Assembly (NCBI RefSeq): GCF_000222485.1
Contig: NC_015914.1
Location: 3,640,001 to 3,704,000 of the forward strand
From: Cyclobacterium marinum DSM 745
GTDB taxonomy: Bacteria; Bacteroidota; Bacteroidia; Cytophagales; Cyclobacteriaceae
Reading direction: 5' to 3'
DNA length: 64,000 bases
Made by a program: the position numbers and the translations under genes. Below are positions 55,101-63,668 of the stretch, in pieces. The notes under the pieces are model-generated. The model saw only the letters and a list, made by a program, of their open reading frames with translations, was not told the origin of the DNA and did no database searches. How positions within the stretch are numbered: position 1 is the first letter of the stretch; every line of letters begins with the position of its first letter.

Positions 55101-57761
55101 ACTATTTCCTTCTGGATCAAAACAGAAACTCCGCAAGAGGCAACTATTTTCTCAAATGGAAGAGGAATAGGTGATGGCACACTAGAAGGAAAGGATCCGA
55201 TCCAGTCCAACGGTTTGGCGAACAAATGGTCGATCAATATGAATACGTCCGGAGCTTTGTATTTGGCCAGTGAAGAAAATACCTATGTGTTAACCGCTGC
55301 AAGTGTCGCTGATAATTCTTGGCACCACATCACACTATTATTCAATCGAAATGGTGCTCTAAGAACCTACGTGGATGCCCAACAAGTATCCTCCAATCCA
55401 ATGACTAATATAGGTGGGTTTTCCGGGGATAAGGTTTGGATAGGAGCGAGAGGATTTAGAGATCTAGGGAATAAAGAAACAGTGGACCGTGTTTTTACTG
55501 GGAAAATCGATGAATTCCGTCTTTGGAATACCCTTAGGAATGTTGATCAAATTTCTAGAGATAGGTACCATGAAATTGATGTGGAAAGTATTGGCCTATT
55601 ACTTTATGCCAGAATGAATGCACCTAACACTGCAACTGATAAGGGGCCACTATATTACCACGTTGTCAGTGGTGGAGAAATGAGCACTTCCTATGGTACG
55701 ATGAATGCCGGTGCTGTTAATTTTTCAAATGATGTTCCTGCCATAAAGCCTGAAAGAAACCTAATCAAATTTCAGGTGAATCATGTGATCAATGAAGATG
55801 AAATGATTTTGGAACCTGTGATTTCAGATTGGGCAGTGGTAGAAGGACAGGTATTAGACATTACCGTTCATCGAATGTTTGATGCTTCTGATAATATGCA
55901 ACAATCCCCAATAACCTGGACAGCTTTTATACAAAAAAATGAGATGAGTTGGTTTGTAGACGGCCACAACGATGTTGTAGACCTTACCAAAATTGGTGAA
56001 GAAGCTACATTCTTTGAAATAAGCATCTTAAACAAAGGGGGGCAAACCCAGCCCTTTGCGATTTCTGGCATTCCAAGTTGGTTATCTTTGAGCAGCTCTT
56101 CGGGAACATTGTTGCCGGATAGTAAGGTAGTGATAACAGCTAGTGTTGATGAAGGTCTGGCAACAGGAGAATACATAGAAGACCTATATCTACAAACTGA
56201 TTTCGGGTTAGACGAGAAACTACAATTGAAACTTAGGGTCTTAGCAGAAGATCCTGATTGGGTCATAGATCCGAATAGTTTTAATTATAGTATGAATATT
56301 GTCGGTCGAGTTAGCATAGATGGTGTTTATTCTGATGATATTTATGATAAAGTTTCAGCTTTCTCTAATGGTGAGCTAAGGGGCGTAGCGGACATGGTTT
56401 GGGATGAGGCCTATCAGGAATACTTTGTGTTTTTAACGGTCTATAGTGATTCGGCTTACAGTGATTTAATTAATTTTAAAATATGGGATGCTTCAAAAGG
56501 ACAAGTTGTTCAGGCAACTTTAGATGAGAAGTTGACGGTTACTTTTAATGAAAACACCATAATAGGCACTCAGACTAATACCTCAATGTTTGAAAATTCA
56601 GGGGTTGTAGAGCAAATAATACAATTGAATCAAGGATGGACATGGTTGTCTCTAAATGTTGAGGATCAAAATTTTTCAAATTTAAATGTCTTAACAGAAG
56701 GAATGGTTTTAGAAACGTCGGACAGGCTAATGAGCAATAGCCCCTCGAAATTAGAAACCTACTTTAAAAATGAGAATTCTCCTGAATCCAGTTCATGGAA
56801 TGGTGAAATAAGTGAGCATGGTGGTTTATCTACTTCTTACATGTATAAAGCGAAGTTTAATAATCGACAGGATTTAATTCTTTCCGGTTCTTCTGTCAAT
56901 TTAGATTCATGGAGTTTTCCTATCAAGCTCAATTGGAATTGGTTACCCTATCCTTTAAAAAACAATGTTGCATTGAATGAAGGCCTGTCATCTTTCGATG
57001 CTCATGAAGGGGATGTTATTAAGTCTCAAAATCAATTTGCCATATATGATGAGGTAAATGGTTGGAGTGGTACTTTAAATTATTTAGAAGCCAATAAAGG
57101 TTATATGCTGCGATCTAGTCAAGAGCAAATATTCACCTACCCTAGGTTTTTATGGGATTTCTCTAATTCCCGAATGTCGAATCTTGAGATTCAAACACCG
57201 GAGGAAGTGATATCGGCTGAATTTGCTAGATTTTCGGCCAATATGAATGCAGTAGTGTTGTTACCCGAAGGCTACCACGAACTGTTTGCAATTGATGATA
57301 AGGGTGATTTAAGAGGAAAAGCAGTAAACCAAGTGATTGGGAATCAAAATTTAAATTTTATTACTGTTTTTGGGGAGACCAATAAGGAGTTAACCTTCTA
57401 TATAGGTGATGGTGAGCGCATGATTCCTACCCACAAAACTTTCCATTTCACTGCAAACAATGTGCTTGGAACGGTAGAAAATCCGGTAGTATTAGGGAAT
57501 GAAATATTGGGTGGAATTAAAATTTTCCCCAGCCCTTTCAAAGAGGAATTGCAGATAAAGCTAATTTCCAACCAGGATGATTTTATCAATATCCAATTGT
57601 TTAATACGTTTGGTCAGTTGGTAAATACTTATGGGAAAAGTATAAATAAAGGAATTAATACACTCATACTTAACCCCGATGTGGGGAGTGGGCTTTATAT
57701 TCTGAAGATTAAATTCAAGAACACATTCCTACCTTATACTTTTAAGGTTATAAAAGAATAG
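49146..57761 (+). CDS. Giant secreted LamG/T9SS surface protein (2871 residues)
   Basis: Signal peptide 1-19. Fibronectin-like region (about 75-170), a LamG/concanavalin-like domain (about 213-460, IDEIRLWNR), carboxypeptidase-regulatory-like beta domains (about 470-730), a long central part of unknown fold (about 800-1700) with a helical stretch near 1230-1320, two more LamG domains (about 1765-1958 and 1958-2182, with HDLRLWS and DEFRLWN), a BACON-like Ig domain (about 2288-2368), a domain shared with the next protein (2369-2484), a GW-rich region and a T9SS type A sorting domain (about 2790-2871, SGLYILKIKFKN). No enzyme motif is seen; an adhesin or glycan-binding role is inferred. Confidence 0.88.
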   Translation: MRKLFLTLISSMLVSFLYAQQEEGAKEVTVSQAIQNEGFTIQVGLPFLGTSNNTTPTDLRFPWDVLYLYGTFAEESFSVSKGYFGDKVLIEWRLRNNINNITNIKILRRELGSNENFQPIADITPQPSGTYEDKYVDGGKLYEYKVLAENVMENEELFTNYITGIGFRNPTAVITGNVNFEGGNPVKNVTVVAESSGSSISYGSSLKIPSNAKLEINKLNKPIDSLATLQAWVKPDINSPYTDDNGSPIRLFRLTEANGNNIDINVRVKILANELEVRIKESLFLIKNVFPSGDIDARGDDIMVPVANFNDYFTHFSIQLRDGMAPSLFINGRPMTKEYRDAVHKARAEIDQNINTPYLEISEDISLINFQLGKAVWNKVRIGGGKTALIDEIRLWNRIETAAAIRTDYKRYISGDDPGLIVYLSANENQGEYAYDASREDYTYNRNHGKLENITFVSGPGAIPSASQLGILGVTDENGNYQINSIPYSGTGESFKITPVYGQHKFEPNQQLVFLGQGSEVVNKIDFIDKSSFIFKGKILYDTRKVFPSYVEVNGGNLSGLNDGDEYVTGPGIIDENYNRYEKLTGANAGTYNKGEYWINYYDENDSTNFRLERYASIPVSGATIYIDGQIVIDENNTPVLSDEAGNFEISVPIGNHFIRVEKNGHSFSYNGRFPAETGTFKEFFEDAQEPVVFIDETRVTAVGRVVGGAVEASKPIGFGENGLYVTNYTIKNFKPIPLVVSSKNNIGVASFAFQYDPPGAGGVTDYTKFNFKTNSESGEYRVEVMPLNYEIEGGDTPGLTISSNESINSAIIGTSNESINFSSIPPLLTPEFILPNNDILEGIPYHFEKSFVYRSTPVLRVIDQTSTDSLQFFNADSSEYFISTEGLTHPADASKEVLIYEQAASYAITLSTFERYVNMDGDSIIEDVVPIIDGELKINNNLAILGSEEIEKDTVDNSISYYSFQGGVPNTTFPYTRSLDIQYVIGGISYPAENYIPDGIILGGAPDGTSAPPLTVAPEIPDIILRDPPGSNSFASIEAGQTLSFTTESMSTLSGGLSQTLKLMMGGAVTFVGGVPGASIEVKTEVVNDLTGNITLETSSSDALSLTKTYTFNQTISTSDDPEFVGADGDLYIGNASNYAIGSYDDFKADIAPIGDPNNNYRLTNANGDDIYLNKQKAIYINTKPTNTFFVYSQKYIINDLIPQYELIAENLRNHIPVEGANSLFWYEEQIRLWRKIILENERKKYLALNESDSLIKAADDYLDIYMSDLENELNRSDVGVPYQALLKEKLDLAARNKSLVNSQSSGNISFDSGVGEVSRSVETELINSSSLAYNIELEESLQYDIGFEINDALGLVSTTVFSLAQDFSAGITKEEAEATTFKYTLKDNDPANILSIDVFNLFDGNGPIFTTVGGRTSCPYEGKELSHFYNHSSYDPANPIVALAEEDRETLSNATQKAEDPQITVEVAEIFNIPESNTVEFHLSFQNLADATSDNANFNYFELIIDNTTNPNAPDINVSPNGTVIFVPYGQTVDYTLTLDKKIADVYDYENIRVVLQSLCDPVNVFDDVLISAHFIPTCSQVKVSAPQDNWVYNIDAAYDNHSELSKPLLITLSDYNQTFDNFKKIDLEYRLATSPNWTRLHTYYNTEAFYDEAVGNGETEIALIETPNINFPFDIAGLQLQDGVYEIRARSICENGTVYISDVISGTVNLEAPRQFGTPFPIDGILGVGEDLRVKFNENMYFNSAVSTIEIKGQSNQLPIDHSVSLYFEGDSNTVTIESPRLVSGDLTLEFWMNNSTTESTATIVEQKDGLTINLEDHEIFVTLGDITAHGTIANDELFHHYTFSHNNELGTLSIYEDDREIGGGAGSANTAFTNNNPLIIGGNSFIGNIHDLRLWSVSKTLSDAYAGMHSKLQGKEANLVGYWPLNEGRGELANDLARFKHALVKAEWDIKPKGTAYSFSNGQYLALDDVGFVQMTNEMDATISFWIKTETPQEATIFSNGRGIGDGTLEGKDPIQSNGLANKWSINMNTSGALYLASEENTYVLTAASVADNSWHHITLLFNRNGALRTYVDAQQVSSNPMTNIGGFSGDKVWIGARGFRDLGNKETVDRVFTGKIDEFRLWNTLRNVDQISRDRYHEIDVESIGLLLYARMNAPNTATDKGPLYYHVVSGGEMSTSYGTMNAGAVNFSNDVPAIKPERNLIKFQVNHVINEDEMILEPVISDWAVVEGQVLDITVHRMFDASDNMQQSPITWTAFIQKNEMSWFVDGHNDVVDLTKIGEEATFFEISILNKGGQTQPFAISGIPSWLSLSSSSGTLLPDSKVVITASVDEGLATGEYIEDLYLQTDFGLDEKLQLKLRVLAEDPDWVIDPNSFNYSMNIVGRVSIDGVYSDDIYDKVSAFSNGELRGVADMVWDEAYQEYFVFLTVYSDSAYSDLINFKIWDASKGQVVQATLDEKLTVTFNENTIIGTQTNTSMFENSGVVEQIIQLNQGWTWLSLNVEDQNFSNLNVLTEGMVLETSDRLMSNSPSKLETYFKNENSPESSSWNGEISEHGGLSTSYMYKAKFNNRQDLILSGSSVNLDSWSFPIKLNWNWLPYPLKNNVALNEGLSSFDAHEGDVIKSQNQFAIYDEVNGWSGTLNYLEANKGYMLRSSQEQIFTYPRFLWDFSNSRMSNLEIQTPEEVISAEFARFSANMNAVVLLPEGYHELFAIDDKGDLRGKAVNQVIGNQNLNFITVFGETNKELTFYIGDGERMIPTHKTFHFTANNVLGTVENPVVLGNEILGGIKIFPSPFKEELQIKLISNQDDFINIQLFNTFGQLVNTYGKSINKGINTLILNPDVGSGLYILKIKFKNTFLPYTFKVIKE

Positions 57762-58685
57762 ATGATGAAAGGATCAATTATTAGGCTGGCAATACTCTTT
57801 TTTATCTGTACAAATGGTTATGGGCAAGAGCCTGAATGGGTGGTAGAGGAAAATAACTTCGAATATACCATGTCATTTGTCTCATTCTTAAATATTGACG
57901 GTCTTAATTTAAATAGTACGAGCGATAAAGTTGGTGCATTTGTAAATGGAGAATGTAGAGGTACTACCAATTTGATTTATGTGAAAAGCAAAGACAGGTA
58001 TTATGCGTATTTTAATGTGTTTTCTAATACCCTAGGTGAAACCATCCATTTTAAGGTTTATGATTCTGAGAAAAATCAAGTAACAGATATATCCGAAACA
58101 GTAAAATTTGAAACCAATGCCTTACGCGGTAATTTATCGCAGGCTTTCAGTATTGCAAGTCCTGCGCTAAATAATGAAGCGCAATTACTTGACTTTAGTT
58201 TTAAGGATATTGAAGTAGTGAATAAAACTGAAAATGACCAAGAGATGGTTCTTTATCTTAATAATGGGGTTAATCCCACCTTACTAAAAGGTGTTTTTGA
58301 ATTAAGTGATGGTAGTAAATTATTCCATAGAGGTCAACAACTAATCTCGGGTACGAGTGTGCTGGATTTCTCAAGTCCTGTATACCTGGATGTTTTATCA
58401 CAGGATGAATCAATGAAAAAGCAATGGGTAATAAGTGTACGTTATACCACAAGATCCAGCAGTATAAAAATATACAAAAAGGATGCTGTTTGTTACAATG
58501 GAGGAGCCATCAAAGTTGTATCGGATCTAAATGGAGGGGAAATTATTTTATTTAAAGACCAGATTGAATATGCAAAATTGCCTATTGTCAATGGGGAGGT
58601 GCTTTTTACGGATTTACTGGCTGGCGATTATCTATTGAAAACGGGTGATCTTGAAAAAAACGTAGAAATAATTTTAAAAAAGTGA
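57762..58685 (+). CDS. Secreted protein sharing a domain with the giant protein
   Basis: 307 residues. Signal peptide about 1-21. Residues about 22-135 are homologous to 2369-2484 of the giant protein: both start with P-x-WV then NFEYTM/NFNYSM, and share DKVGAFVNGECRG/DKVSAFSNGELRG and IHFKVYD/INFKIWD. The C-terminal 170 residues are beta-rich, ending in repeats like those of secreted adhesins, without a clear sorting signal. The ATG directly follows the giant gene's stop (alternative ATG at 57765), so the genes are coupled. Confidence 0.7.
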   Translation: MMKGSIIRLAILFFICTNGYGQEPEWVVEENNFEYTMSFVSFLNIDGLNLNSTSDKVGAFVNGECRGTTNLIYVKSKDRYYAYFNVFSNTLGETIHFKVYDSEKNQVTDISETVKFETNALRGNLSQAFSIASPALNNEAQLLDFSFKDIEVVNKTENDQEMVLYLNNGVNPTLLKGVFELSDGSKLFHRGQQLISGTSVLDFSSPVYLDVLSQDESMKKQWVISVRYTTRSSSIKIYKKDAVCYNGGAIKVVSDLNGGEIILFKDQIEYAKLPIVNGEVLFTDLLAGDYLLKTGDLEKNVEIILKK

Positions 58686-58688
58686 GTA

Positions 58689-59099
58689 ATGAAAATTGCA
58701 AGAAATATATTTATACTAATTTTTTTGACCATTTATTGTGTCAGCTGTATTAAGGAGGACAATACAGGTCTTTTAGGGAATGAAGAAAGGTATCACCCAA
58801 TTGGAATTAAATTTGTTTATGAAGATGGAACTGAAGTGCTAGATTCAGATTGTATTTCTCCCGATATTAAATACGCCGTTCAGATCGAAGTTACAACAAA
58901 CAATAACCGCAATACAAACGCTTCAAAAATCGAGTATACCATAAATGGGTCACCTTACAGTATGTCGTTTATAGAGGAAGGGGTAAAAAGTAATCCGGTG
59001 ACACTGGTAAATGGCAAAAATATTGCAGAATTAGTGAAAACAGCCGTATCTACAGAATTGACTTACGTTGAACAAGGTGATTTTCAATTGATAGAATGA
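58689..59099 (+). CDS. Small lipoprotein, last gene of the secreted operon
   Basis: 136 residues with an SPII signal peptide, lipobox YCVSC near residue 20, followed by acidic residues. The mature part is beta-rich and of unknown family. Three bases separate it from the preceding gene. Probably an envelope partner of the secreted proteins, by context only. Confidence 0.7.
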   Translation: MKIARNIFILIFLTIYCVSCIKEDNTGLLGNEERYHPIGIKFVYEDGTEVLDSDCISPDIKYAVQIEVTTNNNRNTNASKIEYTINGSPYSMSFIEEGVKSNPVTLVNGKNIAELVKTAVSTELTYVEQGDFQLIE

Positions 59100-59355
59100 G
59101 AAGGAAGAAGGCCTTTTTTCTAAGTTTCTTCGATTAATTAAAGACTTTTAAAAATGTAAACCAGTATAATGAATCTGGGTAATGATTTAGAAGAATTTTG
59201 TACTATAGGTTGCCCAAATGGATTTAGTTTTAAATTTATAATGGTTATAATATTGAATTTACTTACAATAATTCGATAAATTCATATTTTACTTATTTTC
59301 ACAATTGCCTAAATAAACAGTTGTGAAGATTAATCCATATAGATTTAAACTCCTT

Positions 59356-60642
59356 ATGCCCAAGTATTTAATTGCGTTTGTAATAAGTGTCTTTTTCGTA
59401 AACTTTATATTAATAAAACCTGCTAATGTCTTTGCAATGACTGGGCAGGCATCAGTCAACCCCAATGACTTTGATGGTACAGATACAGAGCGAATTTCAC
59501 AAGCCATTCAAAAAGCCAAAAACACTTCGAATTTGGTACGTATACCAAGGGTTAATGCCAATGGTACCAACATTTGGATGATCGATAGTGCCATTTTATT
59601 ACCAAGCAATCTCACGCTAATTTTAGACAATTGTACCCTTCAACTATCAAATTCCAGCAGGGACAATATGTTTAGATCCGATAACGTGGGATTAGGAATA
59701 ACTAACCCTGAATGGAATGAAAATATAAATATATATGGGATAGGGAAAGCCATTTTGAAGGGGGCAAGCAATCCCAGGTCTACTGGAGACGGAGCAAGAA
59801 TGCTGACATTGAATCCAAAGGAAGAGCAGGATAAAGGGAATTGGAGAGTTAGCTATGGCACAGATGCGGGTAACCCTGAGATGAAACAAAAAGGCGACTG
59901 GAGAAACATAATGATGTTAATCGGCTATGTAAAAAACTTTACTATTAAAAATGTAAGGTTTGAAAACACCCATGGCTGGACCATAAGTTTTGAGCGCACT
60001 ATAGGTGCCGAACTATCTGACCTAACCATTTTCAATGAGGAATTTGTAAGGGTCAATGGAGAACAGCATATGGTGTCTAATAAAGATGGGATCAATTTGA
60101 GGCAAGGCTGTAAAAATTTTAGAATTGACAATATTTCCGGAGTCACCGGAGATGATTTTATAGCACTATCCAATCTCGATACAGCCCCTGAACTTGTTAA
60201 AAAAAATGGGAACATTACTGACAGTATGGTAACAGCCAGTAGGTGGTATGGACCAGAAGATGATATAGAACAGGTAGTGATCACCAATATTTCCTGTGAA
60301 AATAGGTATCGCGCCATTGCTATTAGGGCTAGTGATCAGGCCGGAATTCACCATGTTTATATCAATGGAGTGGTTTTTAAAGCCAACGAGGGTCGTCATG
60401 ATGCCATCCTCATCGGAGGTAGGGGATATGGGGAGGAATCTCTGCCAGGAAAAATAAATTCTATCCATGCCATGAATATTATAGGAAATGGTCAATCCCT
60501 TGTTAGAATTCAAGCACAAGTTGCAGATTGCCATTTTATGAATGGAATGTACTCCGGTGAAAATGCTACTGCCACGCTTTACGAAATCGACTCTTTGACT
60601 ACTTCAAATGTCACCCAAAATAATTGGATCAAAGTGAAATAA
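59356..60642 (+). CDS. Secreted right-handed beta-helix protein, GH28-like
   Basis: About 428 residues with a signal peptide ending near ANVFA. A pectinase-type beta-helix: GTDTERISQAIQKA (rung entry), IYGIGKAILKG, NFTIKNVRFENTHGW, NKDGINLRQGCKNF and TGDDFIALSN follow the GH28 pattern, with Asp residues at NKDG and GDD. The GHG and RIK motifs of active polygalacturonases are not seen, so activity on pectin is doubtful. The ATG at 59356 is preferred to a GTG at 59323. Not tightly linked to neighbours. Confidence 0.75.
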   Translation: MPKYLIAFVISVFFVNFILIKPANVFAMTGQASVNPNDFDGTDTERISQAIQKAKNTSNLVRIPRVNANGTNIWMIDSAILLPSNLTLILDNCTLQLSNSSRDNMFRSDNVGLGITNPEWNENINIYGIGKAILKGASNPRSTGDGARMLTLNPKEEQDKGNWRVSYGTDAGNPEMKQKGDWRNIMMLIGYVKNFTIKNVRFENTHGWTISFERTIGAELSDLTIFNEEFVRVNGEQHMVSNKDGINLRQGCKNFRIDNISGVTGDDFIALSNLDTAPELVKKNGNITDSMVTASRWYGPEDDIEQVVITNISCENRYRAIAIRASDQAGIHHVYINGVVFKANEGRHDAILIGGRGYGEESLPGKINSIHAMNIIGNGQSLVRIQAQVADCHFMNGMYSGENATATLYEIDSLTTSNVTQNNWIKVK

Positions 60643-60877
60643 TAAATTAATGTTCTTTAATTCCTATACCAAAATTTCAATAAATAAAAATAACAACTTA
60701 GCTTTAGAAGCTAATGGTATTTTAGGAAGGGGTTTTTCAATAATCAAGTTGGGATTGTTGTTTATGCTTAAGTTTCTTGAAAGATTTTGGTAACGTAAAC
60801 TATTTGGCTTTTAGCCAATATTTTTATAATCCAAATAGAAAAAGTTAATAGATAAATATCACAAAATAACATAAAAA

Positions 60878-62206
60878 ATGACTGTAATTAAAGATTCTAG
60901 ATCTCTGGTAATGTTGATTTGCCTTGGGCTCATGCTCTTCACAAATAAGGTTTTTTCTCAAAATGAGGCCAATCCTTCCTTATTGGAGATAAATCCACCG
61001 GAAGGACCTTCAGGTGATAGGGTAAAAGCCATAGTAGGCCTTCGACTTATCGATGGTTTAGGCGGACCTGTTAGTGAAAATATTACAGTGGTGGTCAAAG
61101 GAAACAGAATTGTTGAAATTGGACCGGAAAATAGCGTTAGTATACCTCAGGGTGCAGAAGTTACAGAAGGGAAAGGAATGAGCCTTTTACCGGGACTAAT
61201 TGATGCTCATTTCCATAGTGCCAATAATAACAAATCTCTAAGTAACCTACTTAGGAATGGTGTAACTACCATGAGAGATCCCGGCCATCCCATCAGGTTT
61301 TATCAGGCACAGCATTTTGCTACTACCCAAATGCCCAGAGTTTATGTGACCGGTGCACACCTTGATGGTTACCCGGGAGTATATGTTCAACAGGCCACTT
61401 TAGTGAAAGATGCAGATCATATCAGGTCCCAAATTGGGGAGTATGTTGAGAATGGAGCATCCGGGATAAAAATTTATTTTAGACTTCCTTTAAAGTACAT
61501 AGAAACAGTGGTTAAAACAGCTGATTTTCATAAGATACCTGTAGTGGCCCACTTGGAATTGGTAGATGCTGACGATGCAATTTTAGCAGGTTTAAAAGGG
61601 ATTGAACATGTCACTTCTTTTGGTACTTCTATTGCTGACCCAAAAGATGCAGAAGAATTCAGGAATTCAGTTCAGGAAGACAGCAATAACCGTAGGGCAG
61701 GAAGGTATCAGTTGTGGTCAAAAATAGATTTATCTTCTGACCGAGTGAAAGAGGTACTTGCTTTGGCTGCCAAAAACAATGTAGTATTGTCACCGACTCT
61801 TGCCACATTTGAAAAGCAATTTGGTGACGATGGAGTGAAAGAATATGAGGCCAAAGGATTTAAAAACATGCTTGAATTTGTAGGCATGGCTCATAAGGCA
61901 GGGGTTAAAATTGTTATAGGATCTCACAATTCAGGTCGATATGTAAAACCCGGACTTGCTTACCAAAGAGAAATGGAATTGCTAATTGCAGCAGGTATGA
62001 GTCCATTAGAAGTAATCTCTAGTAGTACCATTATCAATGCGGAATATTTCCGTACTGAAGAAAGATTGGGAAGCATTGAAAAAGGGAAGTTAGCCGATTT
62101 AATTTTGGTAGAAGGTAATCCTTCTAAGGATATTAAATCCATGTATTCCATTAAGAAAGTAATGCTAAATGGAGAGTGGGTAGAAAATAGCGGTACAATA
62201 GATTAA
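60878..62206 (+). CDS. Secreted amidohydrolase-superfamily protein
   Basis: 442 residues with a signal peptide about 1-27. Imidazolonepropionase/prolidase-like fold: LLPGLIDAHFHS (HxH), GASGIKIYF with the probable carbamylated Lys, VVAHLEL and GIEHVTSF (two metal His), and the C-terminal IEKGKLADLILVEGNP. The last metal ligand, usually Asp in a GTD motif, reads GSHN with His350, an odd change. Substrate unknown. A strong bidirectional terminator follows. Confidence 0.85.
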   Translation: MTVIKDSRSLVMLICLGLMLFTNKVFSQNEANPSLLEINPPEGPSGDRVKAIVGLRLIDGLGGPVSENITVVVKGNRIVEIGPENSVSIPQGAEVTEGKGMSLLPGLIDAHFHSANNNKSLSNLLRNGVTTMRDPGHPIRFYQAQHFATTQMPRVYVTGAHLDGYPGVYVQQATLVKDADHIRSQIGEYVENGASGIKIYFRLPLKYIETVVKTADFHKIPVVAHLELVDADDAILAGLKGIEHVTSFGTSIADPKDAEEFRNSVQEDSNNRRAGRYQLWSKIDLSSDRVKEVLALAAKNNVVLSPTLATFEKQFGDDGVKEYEAKGFKNMLEFVGMAHKAGVKIVIGSHNSGRYVKPGLAYQREMELLIAAGMSPLEVISSSTIINAEYFRTEERLGSIEKGKLADLILVEGNPSKDIKSMYSIKKVMLNGEWVENSGTID

Positions 62207-62245
62207 AATTCCCAAAATTATTAGCTTGAATTCTTTGCTTGTAAA

Positions 62246-62284
62246 TCCCTCGCTTAATTTATTTTAGGCGAGGGACTTAATTTT
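62246..62284. terminator. Terminator between convergent genes
   Basis: TCCCTCGC (62246-62253) pairs with GCGAGGGA (62268-62275), followed by a T-rich run; it lies at the end of both convergent genes. Confidence 0.82.
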
Positions 62285-62966
62285 TATTTCTCCTTTTTTT
62301 ATCCCACCAAACATATATGATAAATCCTACCAAACTCACAGCCCCTAACCAAATTAAACCGGTCTTCATCTCCTCTCTGTTTTCTCCTAATATGGCTATT
62401 GCAGCTGTTAAAGGTAATATACCTAGCATTGTAGATCCTATAAATCTCCAATAGCCCATCCGAAGCATACCTGCAATGATACTGATGGCGTCATTTGAGA
62501 GAAAAGGAGATAACCTAGTTACAATAACGGCCCAGAAACCATAATCCTCTAAAAAGCCGGTGATTTTTTTATCGGTTTTTTCTCCTAGCAAACGATCGAT
62601 AACTGGTGTGCCAAAATTGACTCCTACCCCATACCCTATGCTTGAAGCTATAAATATAGCTATAAGTATAATTCCTGACCCTAACCAAGGGCCGTAGGCT
62701 AAAACAGTAACGACCATCAACAGGAAAGAAGGAATGATAAACATAAACATTTGGACCACCATTGCTGCAACAATTATTAATGGACCCCAGAACTCAAACT
62801 GGTTCACCCAATTTGATATTCTTTGTTCATCATTGCTTCCCAACACCTCCCAGGCTTCGTTGAAAAATTGATGGACAGATGAATTGAGAAAATACAAGCT
62901 GATTAAGCTTCCTAAAAATAAAAATGAAATTATATAGGGCCATTTAGATGTTTTCCTTTTTGACAT
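62277..62966 (-). CDS. TVP38/TMEM64 (VTT-domain) membrane protein
   Basis: 229 residues with about five or six membrane segments. The VTT core is visible: FWGPLIIVAAMVVQMF, LAYGPWLGSG, the VGVNFGTPVIDRLLG stretch, and FWAVIVTRLSPFLSNDAISIIAGMLRMGYW in a re-entrant pair (given by its ends). Family members are linked to lipid scrambling or membrane homeostasis. Convergent with the amidohydrolase gene. Confidence 0.85.
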   Translation of the reverse strand: MSKRKTSKWPYIISFLFLGSLISLYFLNSSVHQFFNEAWEVLGSNDEQRISNWVNQFEFWGPLIIVAAMVVQMFMFIIPSFLLMVVTVLAYGPWLGSGIILIAIFIASSIGYGVGVNFGTPVIDRLLGEKTDKKITGFLEDYGFWAVIVTRLSPFLSNDAISIIAGMLRMGYWRFIGSTMLGILPLTAAIAILGENREEMKTGLIWLGAVSLVGFIIYVWWDKKRRNKN

Positions 62967-63092
62967 TTATGAATAATTTGAACCAACCATTGAAAAATTT
63001 AATAGGTTGTTCACTAAAATAATGCCGAACTGAAATAGTAAGGGTTAATATTTCAAAACAGGAAACATTTATGGCTTAGACCTTGGAATAGG

Positions 63093-63668
63093 TCAATAAT
63101 TCACTTCTATGTTGTATTTAGATAATAAACCGGGTAATCCTTCCAGAGAGAATTTAGCTTTTTTAATTTTGTTGTATGCCGGATCAAAACTGTAGTTAAT
63201 AGCTGTCCTGAAATCAGCCTTTTCTAATATACTGTTATAAAATGTGGCTTGAAGTAGGTTACATGTATCAAATATAGCAAAGCTTAGGTCAGCATTAGAA
63301 AAGTCAACGTCCTTTAATGAGCAGTGGTCAAACTTGGCTTTCTTTAAGTTCTTGGCTTGAAAAATGGAATAATCAAGAGTGCAACCCGTAAAGGAAGCCG
63401 AAAATAAAAAGTCATCACATTTACTGAAATCTATTCCCATTAATTTACATTGTTGAAATGCCACATTTTTAAAAGCCGCATCTATAATACTGGTCATGGA
63501 AAAGTTGCAATTAATAAATTGACAATCCATAAACTCTATCCTGCAAAGATCACTATTAAAGAAATTACAGTTGGAGAAGAGGCATTGTTCGTAGGCTTCA
63601 CCATCCATTCGGTTTTCGGAATAATCGACTTGATCAAATGTTTCTTTTTGAAATGATTCACTTTCCAT
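63093..63668 (-). CDS. Pentapeptide-repeat protein (Qnr/MfpA-like fold)
   Basis: 191 residues made largely of A(D/N)LxX-type pentapeptides (CNFFNSDLCRIEFMDCQFIN region; later ADLSFAIFDTCNLLQATFYNS), predicting a right-handed quadrilateral beta-helix that can mimic DNA. Such proteins in other bacteria protect gyrase and topoisomerase IV from quinolones, but no protection loops can be judged here. Solitary gene. Confidence 0.85.
   Translation of the reverse strand: MESESFQKETFDQVDYSENRMDGEAYEQCLFSNCNFFNSDLCRIEFMDCQFINCNFSMTSIIDAAFKNVAFQQCKLMGIDFSKCDDFLFSASFTGCTLDYSIFQAKNLKKAKFDHCSLKDVDFSNADLSFAIFDTCNLLQATFYNSILEKADFRTAINYSFDPAYNKIKKAKFSLEGLPGLLSKYNIEVNY

Noticed and set aside
44124..62206. Polysaccharide utilisation locus
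   Set aside because: Despite a hybrid kinase, sialidase-fold and GH28-like proteins, no SusC/SusD pair is present in the window.
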